Notes: a model not told the origin generated them from the sequence alone. DNA of 18,733 bases from UBA4615 sp044360485 (GCA_044360485.1 JBIKKG010000045.1:1-18733), one strand, 5' to 3'. Counted from the first letter of the stretch, positions 6,425 through 14,772 are shown. Program-made: numbers and translations.

Positions 6425-7207
6425 ATGCCTCAGACCTGGTCCGCGTATGTGGATGTCGTCAGCGGCGATGGCGCCCGCGCGCTGATCGTGCGGGTCTCGC
6501 ACGACCCCGCTGCTGATCGTGCCGAGATCTGGGTGCATGCCTTCATTGATGGCCGTTTGTTCGGACACATGAGCGCTCACCCTTGCCCATCGCTGGCAGC
6601 GTCCACGACGGGTGACGCACGCCAGCAGGCCGTACTCGATCTGCCCGGCGGGCGACTGAGCGCACAGGTCTTGGCCAGCGAAACCGATCGGACGGTGTTC
6701 GGCGAAGGTCCGATCGTGCTGGGTGCGACGCTGGTTTGGGCGACCGAGGGGCACCAGGGTTCCAATCTGCGCGGACGGGATGAGCGACTGGTGAGGGTCG
6801 ATGCAACGGTCACCCTGAACGGTCGATGCATCAACCTCTCGGGATGGGGGCACCAGCACACCCAGCTACAAGAGCAACCGCGTTTCGCGGTGCCTTTTAC
6901 CTATCTCTCACTGCGCGGCGATGAAGCAGTTCTGGTGGGCCTGCTCGCCTCCAACTTACAGCGCGGCTTCGGTCGTCTGCGCGGGGTGGCGTTGGACGCG
7001 ACGGCCTTGCGTGTGGGCCCACCCGCCGTGCAGCGCATGCTGGAGATGACGACTGCCGACACGCGCCTGCAGGGCAGCCTCACGCGCACGTATCAATACT
7101 GGATTCCGATGGGAGGCGGCTGGCGAGACGGTTCAATCGTGACCGGTTCACTCGATGGCGTGCCAGTCAGCGGCGTGATCAACGATTACGCCGGACCGGT
7201 CGGCTGA
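6425..7207 (+). CDS. Unrecognised 260-aa protein downstream of the Bug receptor
   Basis: I do not recognise this protein. It is 260 aa with no signal peptide or membrane segment, and alternating hydrophobic patterns suggest a mostly beta fold. Segments of note are TDRTVFGEGPIVLG (107-120), ATEGHQGSNLRGRDERLV, LSGWGHQHTQLQ (139-150) and a glycine-rich C-terminus (MGGGWRDGSIVTGSLDG). The beta-rich profile with a Trp-Gly-His-Gln-His cluster recalls lipocalin-like barrels of the CrtC/AttH and DUF7064/DUF7065 type, but only weakly. It starts 26 bp after the Bug gene with CGGAG at 6411-6415 as ribosome site, so the two are probably co-transcribed. Coding potential is well supported by length and frame; function is unassigned. 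Confidence 0.75.
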   Translation: MPQTWSAYVDVVSGDGARALIVRVSHDPAADRAEIWVHAFIDGRLFGHMSAHPCPSLAASTTGDARQQAVLDLPGGRLSAQVLASETDRTVFGEGPIVLGATLVWATEGHQGSNLRGRDERLVRVDATVTLNGRCINLSGWGHQHTQLQEQPRFAVPFTYLSLRGDEAVLVGLLASNLQRGFGRLRGVALDATALRVGPPAVQRMLEMTTADTRLQGSLTRTYQYWIPMGGGWRDGSIVTGSLDGVPVSGVINDYAGPVG

Positions 7208-7218
7208 CACGGCAGAGG

Positions 7219-7235
7219 GCCGCGACGGTCGTGGC
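7219..7235. terminator. Weak hairpin between convergent genes
   Basis: GCCGCGAC (7219-7226) and GTCGTGGC (7228-7235) pair with one G-U, leaving a very short loop, in the 42-bp gap between the convergent 260-aa protein and hydrolase genes. There is no T-run on either strand, so termination is only a guess from position. Confidence 0.25.
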
Positions 7236-7249
7236 AGGCAGACGCGAGC

Positions 7250-8188
7250 TCACTTCGACTCGATGACGAGACCGTCCGCTTGTGCACCCAGCGTGCAGTC
7301 ATTGCGGCGCGCCCCGTCCAGAAACGCCCCCATGACCTGTACCACTTTGGTTTCCAGGCTGGGCGGTGCCGCGATACCTGCCAGGTTCATGTGGGTGGCT
7401 CCATCAAATACAGCGAGCCACTTGCAGCCTGCAGCCATCTCCCGAAATGGCTCCGTGCGCGTCTCCCATGAGCCGCCTCCCAGTTCGGTGTCACGAGTAC
7501 CCGTGATACTGAGCACTGGACGGCGCAGGGCTGACCACGCCTGAGCAGGAAAGATCAGTCCACTGCCCTGGGGCGACAGGGCCACGTAGGCGTCGAAGGC
7601 GTCCGCTCCGGTGAGTGCGAGCTTGTTTCGCGCGCCGGCTTCGATCATGACTGTTGCTGCACCCATCGAGTGTCCGACAAGAATCTGCTCAGGGCCTTCA
7701 CAGCGCGAGCGGGCCCATTGTCTGGCAGCTGCGATGTCCATGAAGCGGCCGCGATAGGCGCTCGCATTCGTGATGAGCTCTCCCAAGCCCTCGCGCAACC
7801 CTTTGCGTTGGACGTATTCGCGCATCGCCTGGCGGCCACTCTCCTGATGCCCCATCACCAGGGCGAGGTATCCGAATGAGGACAGGCCTTCGCCCAGGTA
7901 CGTATAGCCCTGCTCGGATCCGCCTGCGCCAGGCGAGATCATCGCAATGCCGCGGCACCCCGGTATCTGGGGGCGATAGACCATCGCCACCGTCGATTGC
8001 CCGTCCTGGCGGGTCAGTGTGAGCGCCTCTCGAGCGAGTGCGCCGGCGGGCATGACGCACGTCAGGACGGTGGCAGCCAGGACAACCACGTGGCCGCTGC
8101 AGTTCACGCTCACTGACACCTGGCGCATCGCGCTGGAAAGCCACTGCGCGAGCGACTGAATCGGACTGTTCCGTCGAAGTGTCGGCAT
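7250..8188 (-). CDS. Exported alpha/beta hydrolase (PAF-acetylhydrolase/dienelactone-hydrolase-like)
   Basis: From the ATG at 8188 the product is 312 aa. An ideal ribosome site (AGGAAGG, 5 nt away on the minus strand) supports this start; the frame is open to 8410, but that part overlaps the racemase gene. The N-terminus has a hydrophobic segment (VVVLAATVLTCVMPAGALA, about 34-52), so the enzyme should be periplasmic or secreted. The catalytic triad is visible: Ser174 in GHSMG, Asp233 in GTRDTE, His266 in GATHMN. SPGAGGSEQG (85-94) resembles the oxyanion-hole segment of PAF-acetylhydrolase-like and predicted dienelactone hydrolases. It lies 23 bp after the racemase gene, last in the transporter operon. 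Substrate is unknown; esterase or lipase activity is the default expectation. Confidence 0.82.
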   Translation of the reverse strand: MPTLRRNSPIQSLAQWLSSAMRQVSVSVNCSGHVVVLAATVLTCVMPAGALAREALTLTRQDGQSTVAMVYRPQIPGCRGIAMISPGAGGSEQGYTYLGEGLSSFGYLALVMGHQESGRQAMREYVQRKGLREGLGELITNASAYRGRFMDIAAARQWARSRCEGPEQILVGHSMGAATVMIEAGARNKLALTGADAFDAYVALSPQGSGLIFPAQAWSALRRPVLSITGTRDTELGGGSWETRTEPFREMAAGCKWLAVFDGATHMNLAGIAAPPSLETKVVQVMGAFLDGARRNDCTLGAQADGLVIESK

Positions 8189-8211
8189 CGCGACCTTCCT
8201 GACCAAGGTGT

Positions 8212-8961
8212 TTATCCGCGGGGAGCGGCCGATGCGTACATGCCCAGGTAGGTCTTGGGCAGTGGCGCAGCATAACCGCCGGTCTTGGAGGTGCGCAGTG
8301 ACAGGGCACCCAGCGATTCCACCAGCTTGACCGCGCTGGCCACACCATCGATCACCGGCACGCCAAACTCGCGCGACAGACCCGCGGCGAGATCGGCCAT
8401 GCCGGCGCATCCGAGCACGATCGCCTCAGCCCGGTCCTCCCGAAGGGCAGCAGCAATTTCCTCACCAATACGCGCTCGCGCCGGAGAGTTCGGATCATCC
8501 AGCGACAGCACGGGCACCTCGGCCGCCCGCACACGGGCGCAGCGCGAGGCCAGGCCGTAGCGCACGAGGTTATGTTCCAGTGCGGGCACCGACCGGCCCA
8601 ACGTGGTGATCACGCTGAATTTGCCAGCCACCAGGCTGGCCAGATGAAACGCCGCCTCACCAATGCCAACGACCGGAGCACGGGCTGCACAGCGCGCCGC
8701 ATCCAGACCCGTGTCATCGAAACAGGCGATGACATAGCCGGTGATTGAGGCAGCGTCGGCCGATTGCTCGTAGCGCGCCATCTCACCCAGAAGGCCAGGC
8801 ACCGAGTAAGCCTCATCGAAATATCCCTCGATCGACACCGGACCATCGGGCGGGTTGACGGCCGTGATGCGCGTGCCCGGAGCAGCCACGGCGCGCGCCG
8901 CTTCGCCGATGCGGGTCGTGAATGACGCGGTGGTATTCGGGTTGATCAGGACGATCTGCAT
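8212..8961 (-). CDS. Asp/Glu/hydantoin racemase family protein
   Basis: From the ATG at 8961 the product is 249 aa and begins MQIVLINPNTT, the usual N-terminus of the family. A ribosome site AGGGAGAG lies just upstream; the 27 codons before it are not family-like. The two catalytic cysteines of this cofactor-independent racemase superfamily are present: Cys80 (VIACFDDTGLDAAR) and Cys185 (IVLGCAGMADL). GIGEAAFHLA (99-108) is typical of the hydantoin racemase branch. It is encoded 35 bp after the OppD-like ATPase gene, so it is probably expressed with a peptide-type importer and may invert stereocentres of an imported hydantoin or amino-acid derivative. Allantoin racemase or maleate-isomerase-like roles cannot be excluded; no hydantoinase or carbamoylase gene is in the window. 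Confidence 0.85.
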   Translation of the reverse strand: MQIVLINPNTTASFTTRIGEAARAVAAPGTRITAVNPPDGPVSIEGYFDEAYSVPGLLGEMARYEQSADAASITGYVIACFDDTGLDAARCAARAPVVGIGEAAFHLASLVAGKFSVITTLGRSVPALEHNLVRYGLASRCARVRAAEVPVLSLDDPNSPARARIGEEIAAALREDRAEAIVLGCAGMADLAAGLSREFGVPVIDGVASAVKLVESLGALSLRTSKTGGYAAPLPKTYLGMYASAAPRG

Positions 8962-8996
8962 GCGCTCTCCCTGGGGCGGATTCCGGCGTGTCGGGC

Positions 8997-10064
8997 TCAA
9001 CCGGTGGCCAGCGCGGCCAGCGTGGCGTCCGTGCGCAGACACCGCACACGGTGATCAGCCGCAACCATGACCGGCTCGGGTTGCGTGCTGCGGCACGCTG
9101 CTTCGGCATACCGGCAGCGTTCAGCAAAGGCGCACCCTGCGGGCAGATTGGCCAGATCGGGCGGCGCACCGGGAATGGTGGGCAATCGCCCGCCGCGGGT
9201 CATGGCGTGTTCGCCCGCCCCGCCTGCACGACCCTGCAGCAAGGCCAAGGTGTAAGGGTGACGCGGCGCACGCACCACGGTGCGCGAGGTGGCTTCTTCG
9301 ACGATGCGCCCGGCGTACATCACCGCGAACCGATCGGCGACCTCGATGGCGGCGCCGATATCGTGGGTGACGAAAATGATCGACAGCCCCAGCTCCTTTT
9401 GCAGCTCACGCAGCAGCAACAGAATCTGAATCTGTACCGTTGCATCCAGTGCCGTGGTCGGCTCATCGGCCAGCAGCACCTGAGGACGGCAGGCCAGCGC
9501 AAGCGCAATCATCGCGCGCTGGCGCATCCCACCGGACAGCTCGTGCGGATAGGCATCGAGCCTGCGCTCCGGGCTCGGAATGCGCACCCGCTCAAAGAGC
9601 TCCAGCGCACGCGCGCGCGCCTGAGCTTGCGACACCGGCTCATGACGACGGATCGACTCCATGATCTGCTGACCCACGGTGTAGACCGGGTCCATGGCCA
9701 GCAGTGGCTCCTGGAAGATCATGGAAGCCACCTTGCCGCGATAATCGGCCAATGGCCCGGTCGCAAGCGACAACACATCGTGGCCGGCCACCTGAACCGA
9801 GCCGCTCATGCGGGTGCGCCGAGGTGCATGCAGACGCAACAGCGCACGCAGCGTCACGCTCTTGCCCGACCCTGATTCGCCGATCAGCGCAAGCGTCTCG
9901 CCACGTGCGACGCTGAGATCCACACCGTTGACCGCGTGCACGGTCTTTCGCGATGCGCCACTACCCAGAAAGCTCACCCGCAGGTCACGGACCTCAATCA
10001 CCGGTGCGGCCGCGGCGCGGGCACTGTCGATGACGCCGCCAGCGCTGGCGTGCAGCGCAGTCAT
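8997..10064 (-). CDS. Dipeptide/oligopeptide-type ABC transporter ATPase (OppD/DppD-like)
   Basis: From the ATG at 10064, which overlaps the upstream stop (ATGA), the protein is 355 aa. It has Walker A GESGSGKS (62-69), Q-loop FQEPLLAMDPV (117-127), signature LSGGM (176-180), Walker B VLLADE (196-201) and the switch His234. The Q-loop resembles the D-type subunit. The C-terminal oligo_HPY extension carries four cysteines (Cys311, 317, 324, 342) in the pattern that binds a 4Fe-4S cluster in some Opp/Dpp ATPases. It should heterodimerise with the OppF-like ATPase to drive the two permeases. The frame extends to 10211, but that region codes the other ATPase's C-terminus. Confidence 0.93.
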   Translation of the reverse strand: MTALHASAGGVIDSARAAAAPVIEVRDLRVSFLGSGASRKTVHAVNGVDLSVARGETLALIGESGSGKSVTLRALLRLHAPRRTRMSGSVQVAGHDVLSLATGPLADYRGKVASMIFQEPLLAMDPVYTVGQQIMESIRRHEPVSQAQARARALELFERVRIPSPERRLDAYPHELSGGMRQRAMIALALACRPQVLLADEPTTALDATVQIQILLLLRELQKELGLSIIFVTHDIGAAIEVADRFAVMYAGRIVEEATSRTVVRAPRHPYTLALLQGRAGGAGEHAMTRGGRLPTIPGAPPDLANLPAGCAFAERCRYAEAACRSTQPEPVMVAADHRVRCLRTDATLAALATG

Positions 10065-11122
10065 GCCGGCACCCGTGCGGGATCGGTGGCGACGGCTGCC
10101 CGTGAGTGACCTGAGCCATGCTCGTGCATGAGGCACGAGACCGCGTGCAAGCCACTGCCCAGCCCCAGGGTGGGTGCCCGCGCGGCACACACCGATTCGG
10201 CCAAGGCACACCGCGTATGAAAGCGACAGCCTGGGGGCGGATTCACGGGGTTCGGCGGATCGCCCGACAGCGGCGCTTCTTCCGTGCGGCGATCAGGGTC
10301 CATCGTGGGCATCGAGGAAAGCAAGGCCTTGGTATACGGATGACGGGGCGCATGAAACAGCTCACCGCTGGGGCCCAGCTCGGCCACCTGACCCAGGTAC
10401 ATGACCATGACGCGATCAGACAGGTACTGCACTACATGCAGGTCATGGCTGATGAACATGTAGGTCAATCCGAATTCGGCCTTGAGGTCGACCAGCAGAT
10501 TCAGCACCTGGGCTTCGACTGACTTATCAAGCGCCGAGGTGGCTTCGTCCAGAATGAGCAGCCGGGGCTGCAAAGCCAGGGCGCGAGCGATATTCACCCG
10601 TTGGCGCTGCCCGCCTGACAGCTCATGGGAATAGCGTTCAGCAAAACGCCGCGGCTCCAGACCCACGCGAGCGAGCAGATCACGCGCGCGCCCAACCGCC
10701 TCGCGCCGCGCCGTGCCGTGGACTTGCGGACCGAAGGCAATCGATTCCTCGATGGTCAGTCGCGGGTTCAGCGACGAATAGCTGTCCTGAAACACCATCT
10801 GGACCTGTCGGCGAAACGCCTTGAGCGACAGATCGCGTGAACCCACCGTCAGGCCGTCGAACACGATCTCGCCCGCTCCGGGTGAGATCAGATGCATGAG
10901 CAACCGCGCCGTCGTGCTCTTGCCGCAGCCCGACTCGCCCACCACCCCGAGCGTTTCGCCCTTGAAAATTTGGAAGTCGATGCCGTCGACCGCTCGCACC
11001 ACCGCGGGCTTGCCATCCACACGCTTGCCCTTGAGCGGGAAATGCTTGACCAGACCGCGCACCGTCAGCAACGGCTGCGCCGGCCCGCCCGTATCCGTGA
11101 ACTGCGCGGGCGCGGCGCTCAT
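10061..11122 (-). CDS. Dipeptide/oligopeptide-type ABC transporter ATPase (OppF/DppF-like)
   Basis: The start at 11122 overlaps the permease C stop (ATGA), giving 353 aa. Visible are Walker A GESGCGKS (62-69), Q-loop FQDSYSSLNPR (111-121), signature LSGGQRQR (168-175), Walker B LLILDE (188-193) and switch His226. The Q-loop SSLNPR and the N-terminal insertion KGKRVDGKPAVVRAVDG are typical of the F-type subunit. The C-terminal oligo_HPY segment has Cys299, 305, 312 and 330, again a possible iron-sulphur site. The F-like gene precedes the D-like gene here, the reverse of the textbook opp/dpp order. Cytoplasmic and membrane-associated. Confidence 0.93.
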   Translation of the reverse strand: MSAAPAQFTDTGGPAQPLLTVRGLVKHFPLKGKRVDGKPAVVRAVDGIDFQIFKGETLGVVGESGCGKSTTARLLMHLISPGAGEIVFDGLTVGSRDLSLKAFRRQVQMVFQDSYSSLNPRLTIEESIAFGPQVHGTARREAVGRARDLLARVGLEPRRFAERYSHELSGGQRQRVNIARALALQPRLLILDEATSALDKSVEAQVLNLLVDLKAEFGLTYMFISHDLHVVQYLSDRVMVMYLGQVAELGPSGELFHAPRHPYTKALLSSMPTMDPDRRTEEAPLSGDPPNPVNPPPGCRFHTRCALAESVCAARAPTLGLGSGLHAVSCLMHEHGSGHSRAAVATDPARVPA

Positions 11123-12009
11123 TGCTTCACATCCATGGCCGTGCGCAGGCCGTCGGACAACATGTTGAAGGAGATTGAGGTCATGAAGATCATCACGCCC
11201 GGCAGGGCGGCAATCCAGGGTTGGGTATAAATGGCCGTGCGCAGGGTGTTGAGCATGAGGCCCCACTCCGGTTCGGGGGGCTTCACACCCAGGCCAAGGA
11301 ACGACAGACCTGAAGCCAGAATCATCGAGACCGCGATCAGGCTGGTGGAGTAAACGAAGATCGGGCCCAGCACATTGCCCAGCACATGCACCCGAACGAT
11401 GGTGAATCCGCCCGCACCTGACGCACGCGCGGCCTCAACATAGTCGCGACTGCGCACCTGAGTGGTCACCGCCTCCGCCACCCGCGCAATCTGCGGGATG
11501 AACACGATGGTGAGCGAGATCAGCGCATTCAGGATGCCTGCACCGAGCGCCCCCGACAGCGCGATGGCCAGCAGCACCGAAGGAAAGGCGTAGAACACAT
11601 CGATGGTGCGCATGATGACCGTGTTGACGGCGCCACCTGCATAGCCGGCCAGCACACCCAGTGTCGAACCAATCACGAAGGCGGCCAGCACCGGAGTGAT
11701 GCCCATGAAGAGTGACAAGCGCGCACCCACCATCAGGCGCGAGAGCATGTCCCGACCGAGCTCATCGGTGCCCAGCGGATAGCCCTGGGTGCCGATCGGC
11801 TTCAGGCGACTGAGCATGGACGAGGCGTAGGGGTCGGCCGGCACGATCCAGGGTGCAGCAAGCGCCATCGCAATCAGGGCCAGCACCATCCCGGCGGCGC
11901 ACATGGCGACCTTGTCGCGACGAAACCGGCGCCACACGCTGGTCCAGTAGCCCGGGCCGCGCTCGAACACCGGCGCCGGCACTTTGGTGGGTTCCACTGC
12001 GAGATCCAT
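11119..12009 (-). CDS. Peptide-type ABC transporter permease C (DppC/OppC-like)
   Basis: The 296-aa inner-membrane protein has the OppC-type layout: a cytoplasmic N-terminus, a first helix (about 35-57), the LGTDELGRDMLSR segment (79-91), further helices, and the EAA loop VEAARASGAGGFTIVRVHVL (191-210) that contacts the ATPases. FLGLGVKPPEPEWG (237-250) is nearly invariant in the family. The C-terminal helix ends NMLSDGLRTAMD. It begins 3 bp after permease B stops and overlaps the next ATPase start by 4 bp, so translation is coupled. It forms the translocation pore with permease B. Confidence 0.94.
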   Translation of the reverse strand: MDLAVEPTKVPAPVFERGPGYWTSVWRRFRRDKVAMCAAGMVLALIAMALAAPWIVPADPYASSMLSRLKPIGTQGYPLGTDELGRDMLSRLMVGARLSLFMGITPVLAAFVIGSTLGVLAGYAGGAVNTVIMRTIDVFYAFPSVLLAIALSGALGAGILNALISLTIVFIPQIARVAEAVTTQVRSRDYVEAARASGAGGFTIVRVHVLGNVLGPIFVYSTSLIAVSMILASGLSFLGLGVKPPEPEWGLMLNTLRTAIYTQPWIAALPGVMIFMTSISFNMLSDGLRTAMDVKQ

Positions 12010-12012
12010 GGC

Positions 12013-12966
12013 TCAGGCCCGGGAGATGCGCGGATCGAGCGAACTCTGCACGATATCGACCAGCATATTGAGAAGCACAAAGAACAAGGCGAGCACCAGG
12101 ATCGTTCCCTGCAATAGCGGCAAATCGCGTTGAAAGATGGCGCTGTTCAGCAGAAAACCCGTGCCTGGCCAGGAGAACACGGTCTCGATCAGGATGGAGC
12201 CCCCCAGCAGGTAGCCCAGCTGCAAACCCATGACCGCCAGCGCCGTAGGCGCAACGTTCTTCACGACATGCAGGAACACGCCCAGGTCGGTCATGCCCTT
12301 GGCACGCAGACCCACCACAAATTCCTGATCGAGTGTGTCGGCCACCAGCGCCCGCACGGTGCGCGAGATGATGCCCATGGGGATCACGCTCATCGTGACC
12401 GCTGGCAGGATCAGGTGCTTCACATGCTCCCAGTTCCAGACCCAGGACGACGAGCCGCCCGGTCCGGCGCCGGTGGCAGGCAGCCAGTTCAGCTGCACGG
12501 CAAAAACGATCACCAGCACCATGCCGAGCCAGTAATGGGGCACGCTCACACCGATCACCGACACGAACGAGGCCAGCTTGTCGGCCCAGGAATTGCGAAA
12601 GTAGCCTGCGATGAATCCGAACAGGCTGCCAAAGAAGAATCCGATGAGCGTCGCGATGCTGGCGAGCATCAGGGTATTGCCCACCGCTTTGAACACTTCT
12701 GCAGCCACACTGCGGCCGGTGGCGATCGAGGTGCCCAGGTCGCCATGCAGCGCACGCCAAATCCAGGTGACAAACTGCTCGGGATAAGAGCGATCGAAGC
12801 CATAGAGCGTGCGCAGCTGCGCCTGCAGCTCGGCTGACGCATCGGGCGGCAGGATGGAGACCAGCGGATCGCCAGGGGCCAGATGCACGAGCCCGAAGCA
12901 CACCAGGGCCACACCCAGCATGATCGGCAGGGTGTAGAGAATACGACGCAGGATGTAGAGCAGCAC
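12013..12966 (-). CDS. Peptide-type ABC transporter permease B (DppB/OppB-like)
   Basis: The 317-aa inner-membrane permease begins MLLYILRRILYTLPIMLGV and continues FGLVHLAPGDPL (24-35), both hallmarks of the family, with about six membrane helices. The EAA loop lies around 215-235 (EFVVGLRAKGMTDLGVFLHVVKN), and ETVFSWPGTGFLL (261-273) is a strong family motif. The start is a GTG at 12966: an in-frame TAA lies close upstream and no ATG is available before residue 16. No Shine-Dalgarno is apparent, so initiation may be weak. It follows the binding-protein gene after a hairpin-rich 138-bp spacer. Confidence 0.93.
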   Translation of the reverse strand: MLLYILRRILYTLPIMLGVALVCFGLVHLAPGDPLVSILPPDASAELQAQLRTLYGFDRSYPEQFVTWIWRALHGDLGTSIATGRSVAAEVFKAVGNTLMLASIATLIGFFFGSLFGFIAGYFRNSWADKLASFVSVIGVSVPHYWLGMVLVIVFAVQLNWLPATGAGPGGSSSWVWNWEHVKHLILPAVTMSVIPMGIISRTVRALVADTLDQEFVVGLRAKGMTDLGVFLHVVKNVAPTALAVMGLQLGYLLGGSILIETVFSWPGTGFLLNSAIFQRDLPLLQGTILVLALFFVLLNMLVDIVQSSLDPRISRA

Positions 12967-13005
12967 GAAGGTTTGGAACGCTTAAAGGACGCAGGTCAGA
13001 CAGGG

Positions 13006-13030
13006 CATCGGCCGCACGAGGCGGCCGATG
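13006..13030 (-). promoter_or_regulatory. Strong intercistronic hairpin between binding-protein and permease genes
   Basis: CATCGGCCGC (13006-13015) and GCGGCCGATG (13021-13030) are a perfect 10-bp inverted repeat with a 5-nt loop. It lies between the binding-protein stop and the permease B start. No T-run follows on the transcribed (minus) strand, so it is more likely an mRNA-stabilising or partial-attenuation element than a full terminator. Such elements commonly allow higher binding-protein expression than permease expression. Confidence 0.6.
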
Positions 13031-13064
13031 GGGCACAACGATGATTTCGAAGCGGCTAAGCCGC

Positions 13065-13087
13065 GCCCGGGTTGAAGACCCCCGGGC
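13065..13087 (-). promoter_or_regulatory. Second hairpin in the same spacer
   Basis: GCCCGGG (13065-13071) and CCCGGGC (13081-13087) form a perfect 7-bp stem with a 9-nt loop, just downstream of the binding-protein stop codon on the minus strand. A smaller stem (GCGGC 13052-13056 with GCCGC 13060-13064) lies between it and the main hairpin. Together they make a structured 3' end for the binding-protein message. Confidence 0.45.
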
Positions 13088-13104
13088 CAGCCTGCGCCAG
13101 GGAC

Positions 13105-14772
13105 TTAGTCCATCGACATGGTGGCGATGTCGATGAACCAGCTCTTGGGTTGCACCACATTCTTGACCTTCGCGTTCATGGCACGCGGGCCAACATCGTG
13201 AGCAATCCAGACGAAGGGCGCGTCCTCGACGATGCGGGCGTGCAGCTTGCCCAGCGCGGCGTCGCGACCCTTGTCGTCAAAGGTGGTCCGGGCGTCGGCG
13301 ATCAGCTTGTCGATCTCGGCGTTACCGTAGTAACCCCAGTTGTTCGACACCGGCGGGTAGGCCTTGGTGCTGGAGAAACGCACCATCGCAAAGAACGGGT
13401 CCATGGTGGCGAAGCTCACGTTGGTCGCGTTCGCGCCATTGGCAGACGGGTCTTTTGCACCCTTACGCCAGTTGGTGAACAAGGTGTTCCACTCGATGAC
13501 GTCGAACTGGACGTCAAAGAAGCAGCCCTTGAGCGCCTGCTGCACCGCCTCGTTCATGGGCAGAGGCTGCATCTGGCCTGAACCGGATGCCGAGATCTGC
13601 ACCTTCACCTTCAGCGGCTTGGCGGCGCTGTGACCGGCTTCGGTCATCAGTTTGCGGGCCTCGGTCGGGTCGTAGCGGATGTCGAACTTCGGATTGCCCC
13701 ACCACGGGTGGCCGGGCGGCACGGTGCCCTTGGGCACACCCATCATCCCACCCAGCAGCTTGAGCAATGCGGTGCGATCGACGCACAGATTGGCCGCATG
13801 GCGCACGCGCTTGTCGAGCCAGGGCGAGCCCTCGGCAAACGACAGCTGCCACGGCCACACATGGGGCTGCGGGTTGAAGTACATCTTGTAGCCACGCTGG
13901 CTGATCGTAGGCATGGCATCGGGCGCGGGCGCCTCGATCCAGTCGACCTGGTTCGACAGCAGCGCCGCCGTCCGGGCATTGGCCTCAGGCATTGGGACCA
14001 TCACGACCTTGTCGATCTTGGGGACGCGCTTGGGGTCCCAGTAACCCTTGTTGGCGGCCATCTCGAGACGCTCGCGCGGCACGAACCGGGTCATGCGGAA
14101 CGGGCCGCTGCCCGACGCATCGGCAGCAAACGCACCCCAGGCCTGCTTGGCACGCTCAGCCGGGTCAGTGACGCTAGCGGCCACCGCTTTCAGCTTGGCT
14201 TCCCAATGCGTGGGCGAGGCCATGAACAAGTTGGTGAGGTTCACCGGCAGGAAGGAATCAGGCTCGCTGGTCGTGAGTTCGACCGTCAGATCGTCGATCT
14301 TGCGGGCTTCGCGCAGCGTGGGCATGCGCGACGTGGTCACGCCGACCTGGCTGGCATCGAAATGCGGTGCGCTTTTATCAAGCACCTTGCGCACGTTCCA
14401 GACCACGGCATCGGCATTCAGGGGCGAGCCATCGTGAAACTTCACGCCCGGGCGCAGCTTGAACACCCACTTGGTCTTGTCTTTGGCATCGACCGCCCAG
14501 GAGGTGGCCAGGCCAGGAATCAGCACGCTGGGAGCGTCAGTCTTGGACAGATCCCAGTGGGTGAGCGCGTCGTACATCGGGATGCCGGTGAACCGGTTGC
14601 CCTCGAACCCCTGGTCGGGCTGACCCAGCGTGCGGGGAATATCGGCGGCAGTCATGGCAATACGCAGGGTCTTTTCCTGCGCCACGGCAGGGGAGCTCAA
14701 CGCAGTTGCGCCCAGCGCAGCCATGCAGGCCAGGGAAACGGCACGGGCGCGGGAGCCCAGAAGAGGGAACAT
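13105..14772 (-). CDS. Peptide-type ABC transporter substrate-binding protein (SBP_bac_5 family)
   Basis: From the ATG at 14772 the protein is 555 aa. AAGGAG 9 nt upstream is a strong ribosome site; the 14 codons before it, back to 14814, are not signal-like. A signal peptide (SRARAVSLACMAALGATALSS) ends at AVA-QE, cleavage near residue 31, with no lipobox, so the receptor is soluble in the periplasm. Family marks are WVFKLRPGVKFHDGSPLNADAV-type sequence (about 103-124), NKGYWDPKRVPKIDKV and the long C-terminal lobe. It is the first gene of the importer operon. Members bind peptides, opines, nickel, sugars or other solutes, so the ligand is open; the downstream racemase suggests an amino-acid-like compound. 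Confidence 0.93.
   Translation of the reverse strand: MFPLLGSRARAVSLACMAALGATALSSPAVAQEKTLRIAMTAADIPRTLGQPDQGFEGNRFTGIPMYDALTHWDLSKTDAPSVLIPGLATSWAVDAKDKTKWVFKLRPGVKFHDGSPLNADAVVWNVRKVLDKSAPHFDASQVGVTTSRMPTLREARKIDDLTVELTTSEPDSFLPVNLTNLFMASPTHWEAKLKAVAASVTDPAERAKQAWGAFAADASGSGPFRMTRFVPRERLEMAANKGYWDPKRVPKIDKVVMVPMPEANARTAALLSNQVDWIEAPAPDAMPTISQRGYKMYFNPQPHVWPWQLSFAEGSPWLDKRVRHAANLCVDRTALLKLLGGMMGVPKGTVPPGHPWWGNPKFDIRYDPTEARKLMTEAGHSAAKPLKVKVQISASGSGQMQPLPMNEAVQQALKGCFFDVQFDVIEWNTLFTNWRKGAKDPSANGANATNVSFATMDPFFAMVRFSSTKAYPPVSNNWGYYGNAEIDKLIADARTTFDDKGRDAALGKLHARIVEDAPFVWIAHDVGPRAMNAKVKNVVQPKSWFIDIATMSMD

Noticed and set aside
8189..8410. Upstream extension of the alpha/beta hydrolase
   Set aside because: It overlaps the racemase C-terminus, lacks a signal-like sequence, and the start at 8188 has an ideal ribosome site.
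10065..10211. Upstream extension of the OppD-like ATPase
   Set aside because: It lies inside the coding region of the preceding ATPase; the ATGA overlap start at 10064 fits the family.
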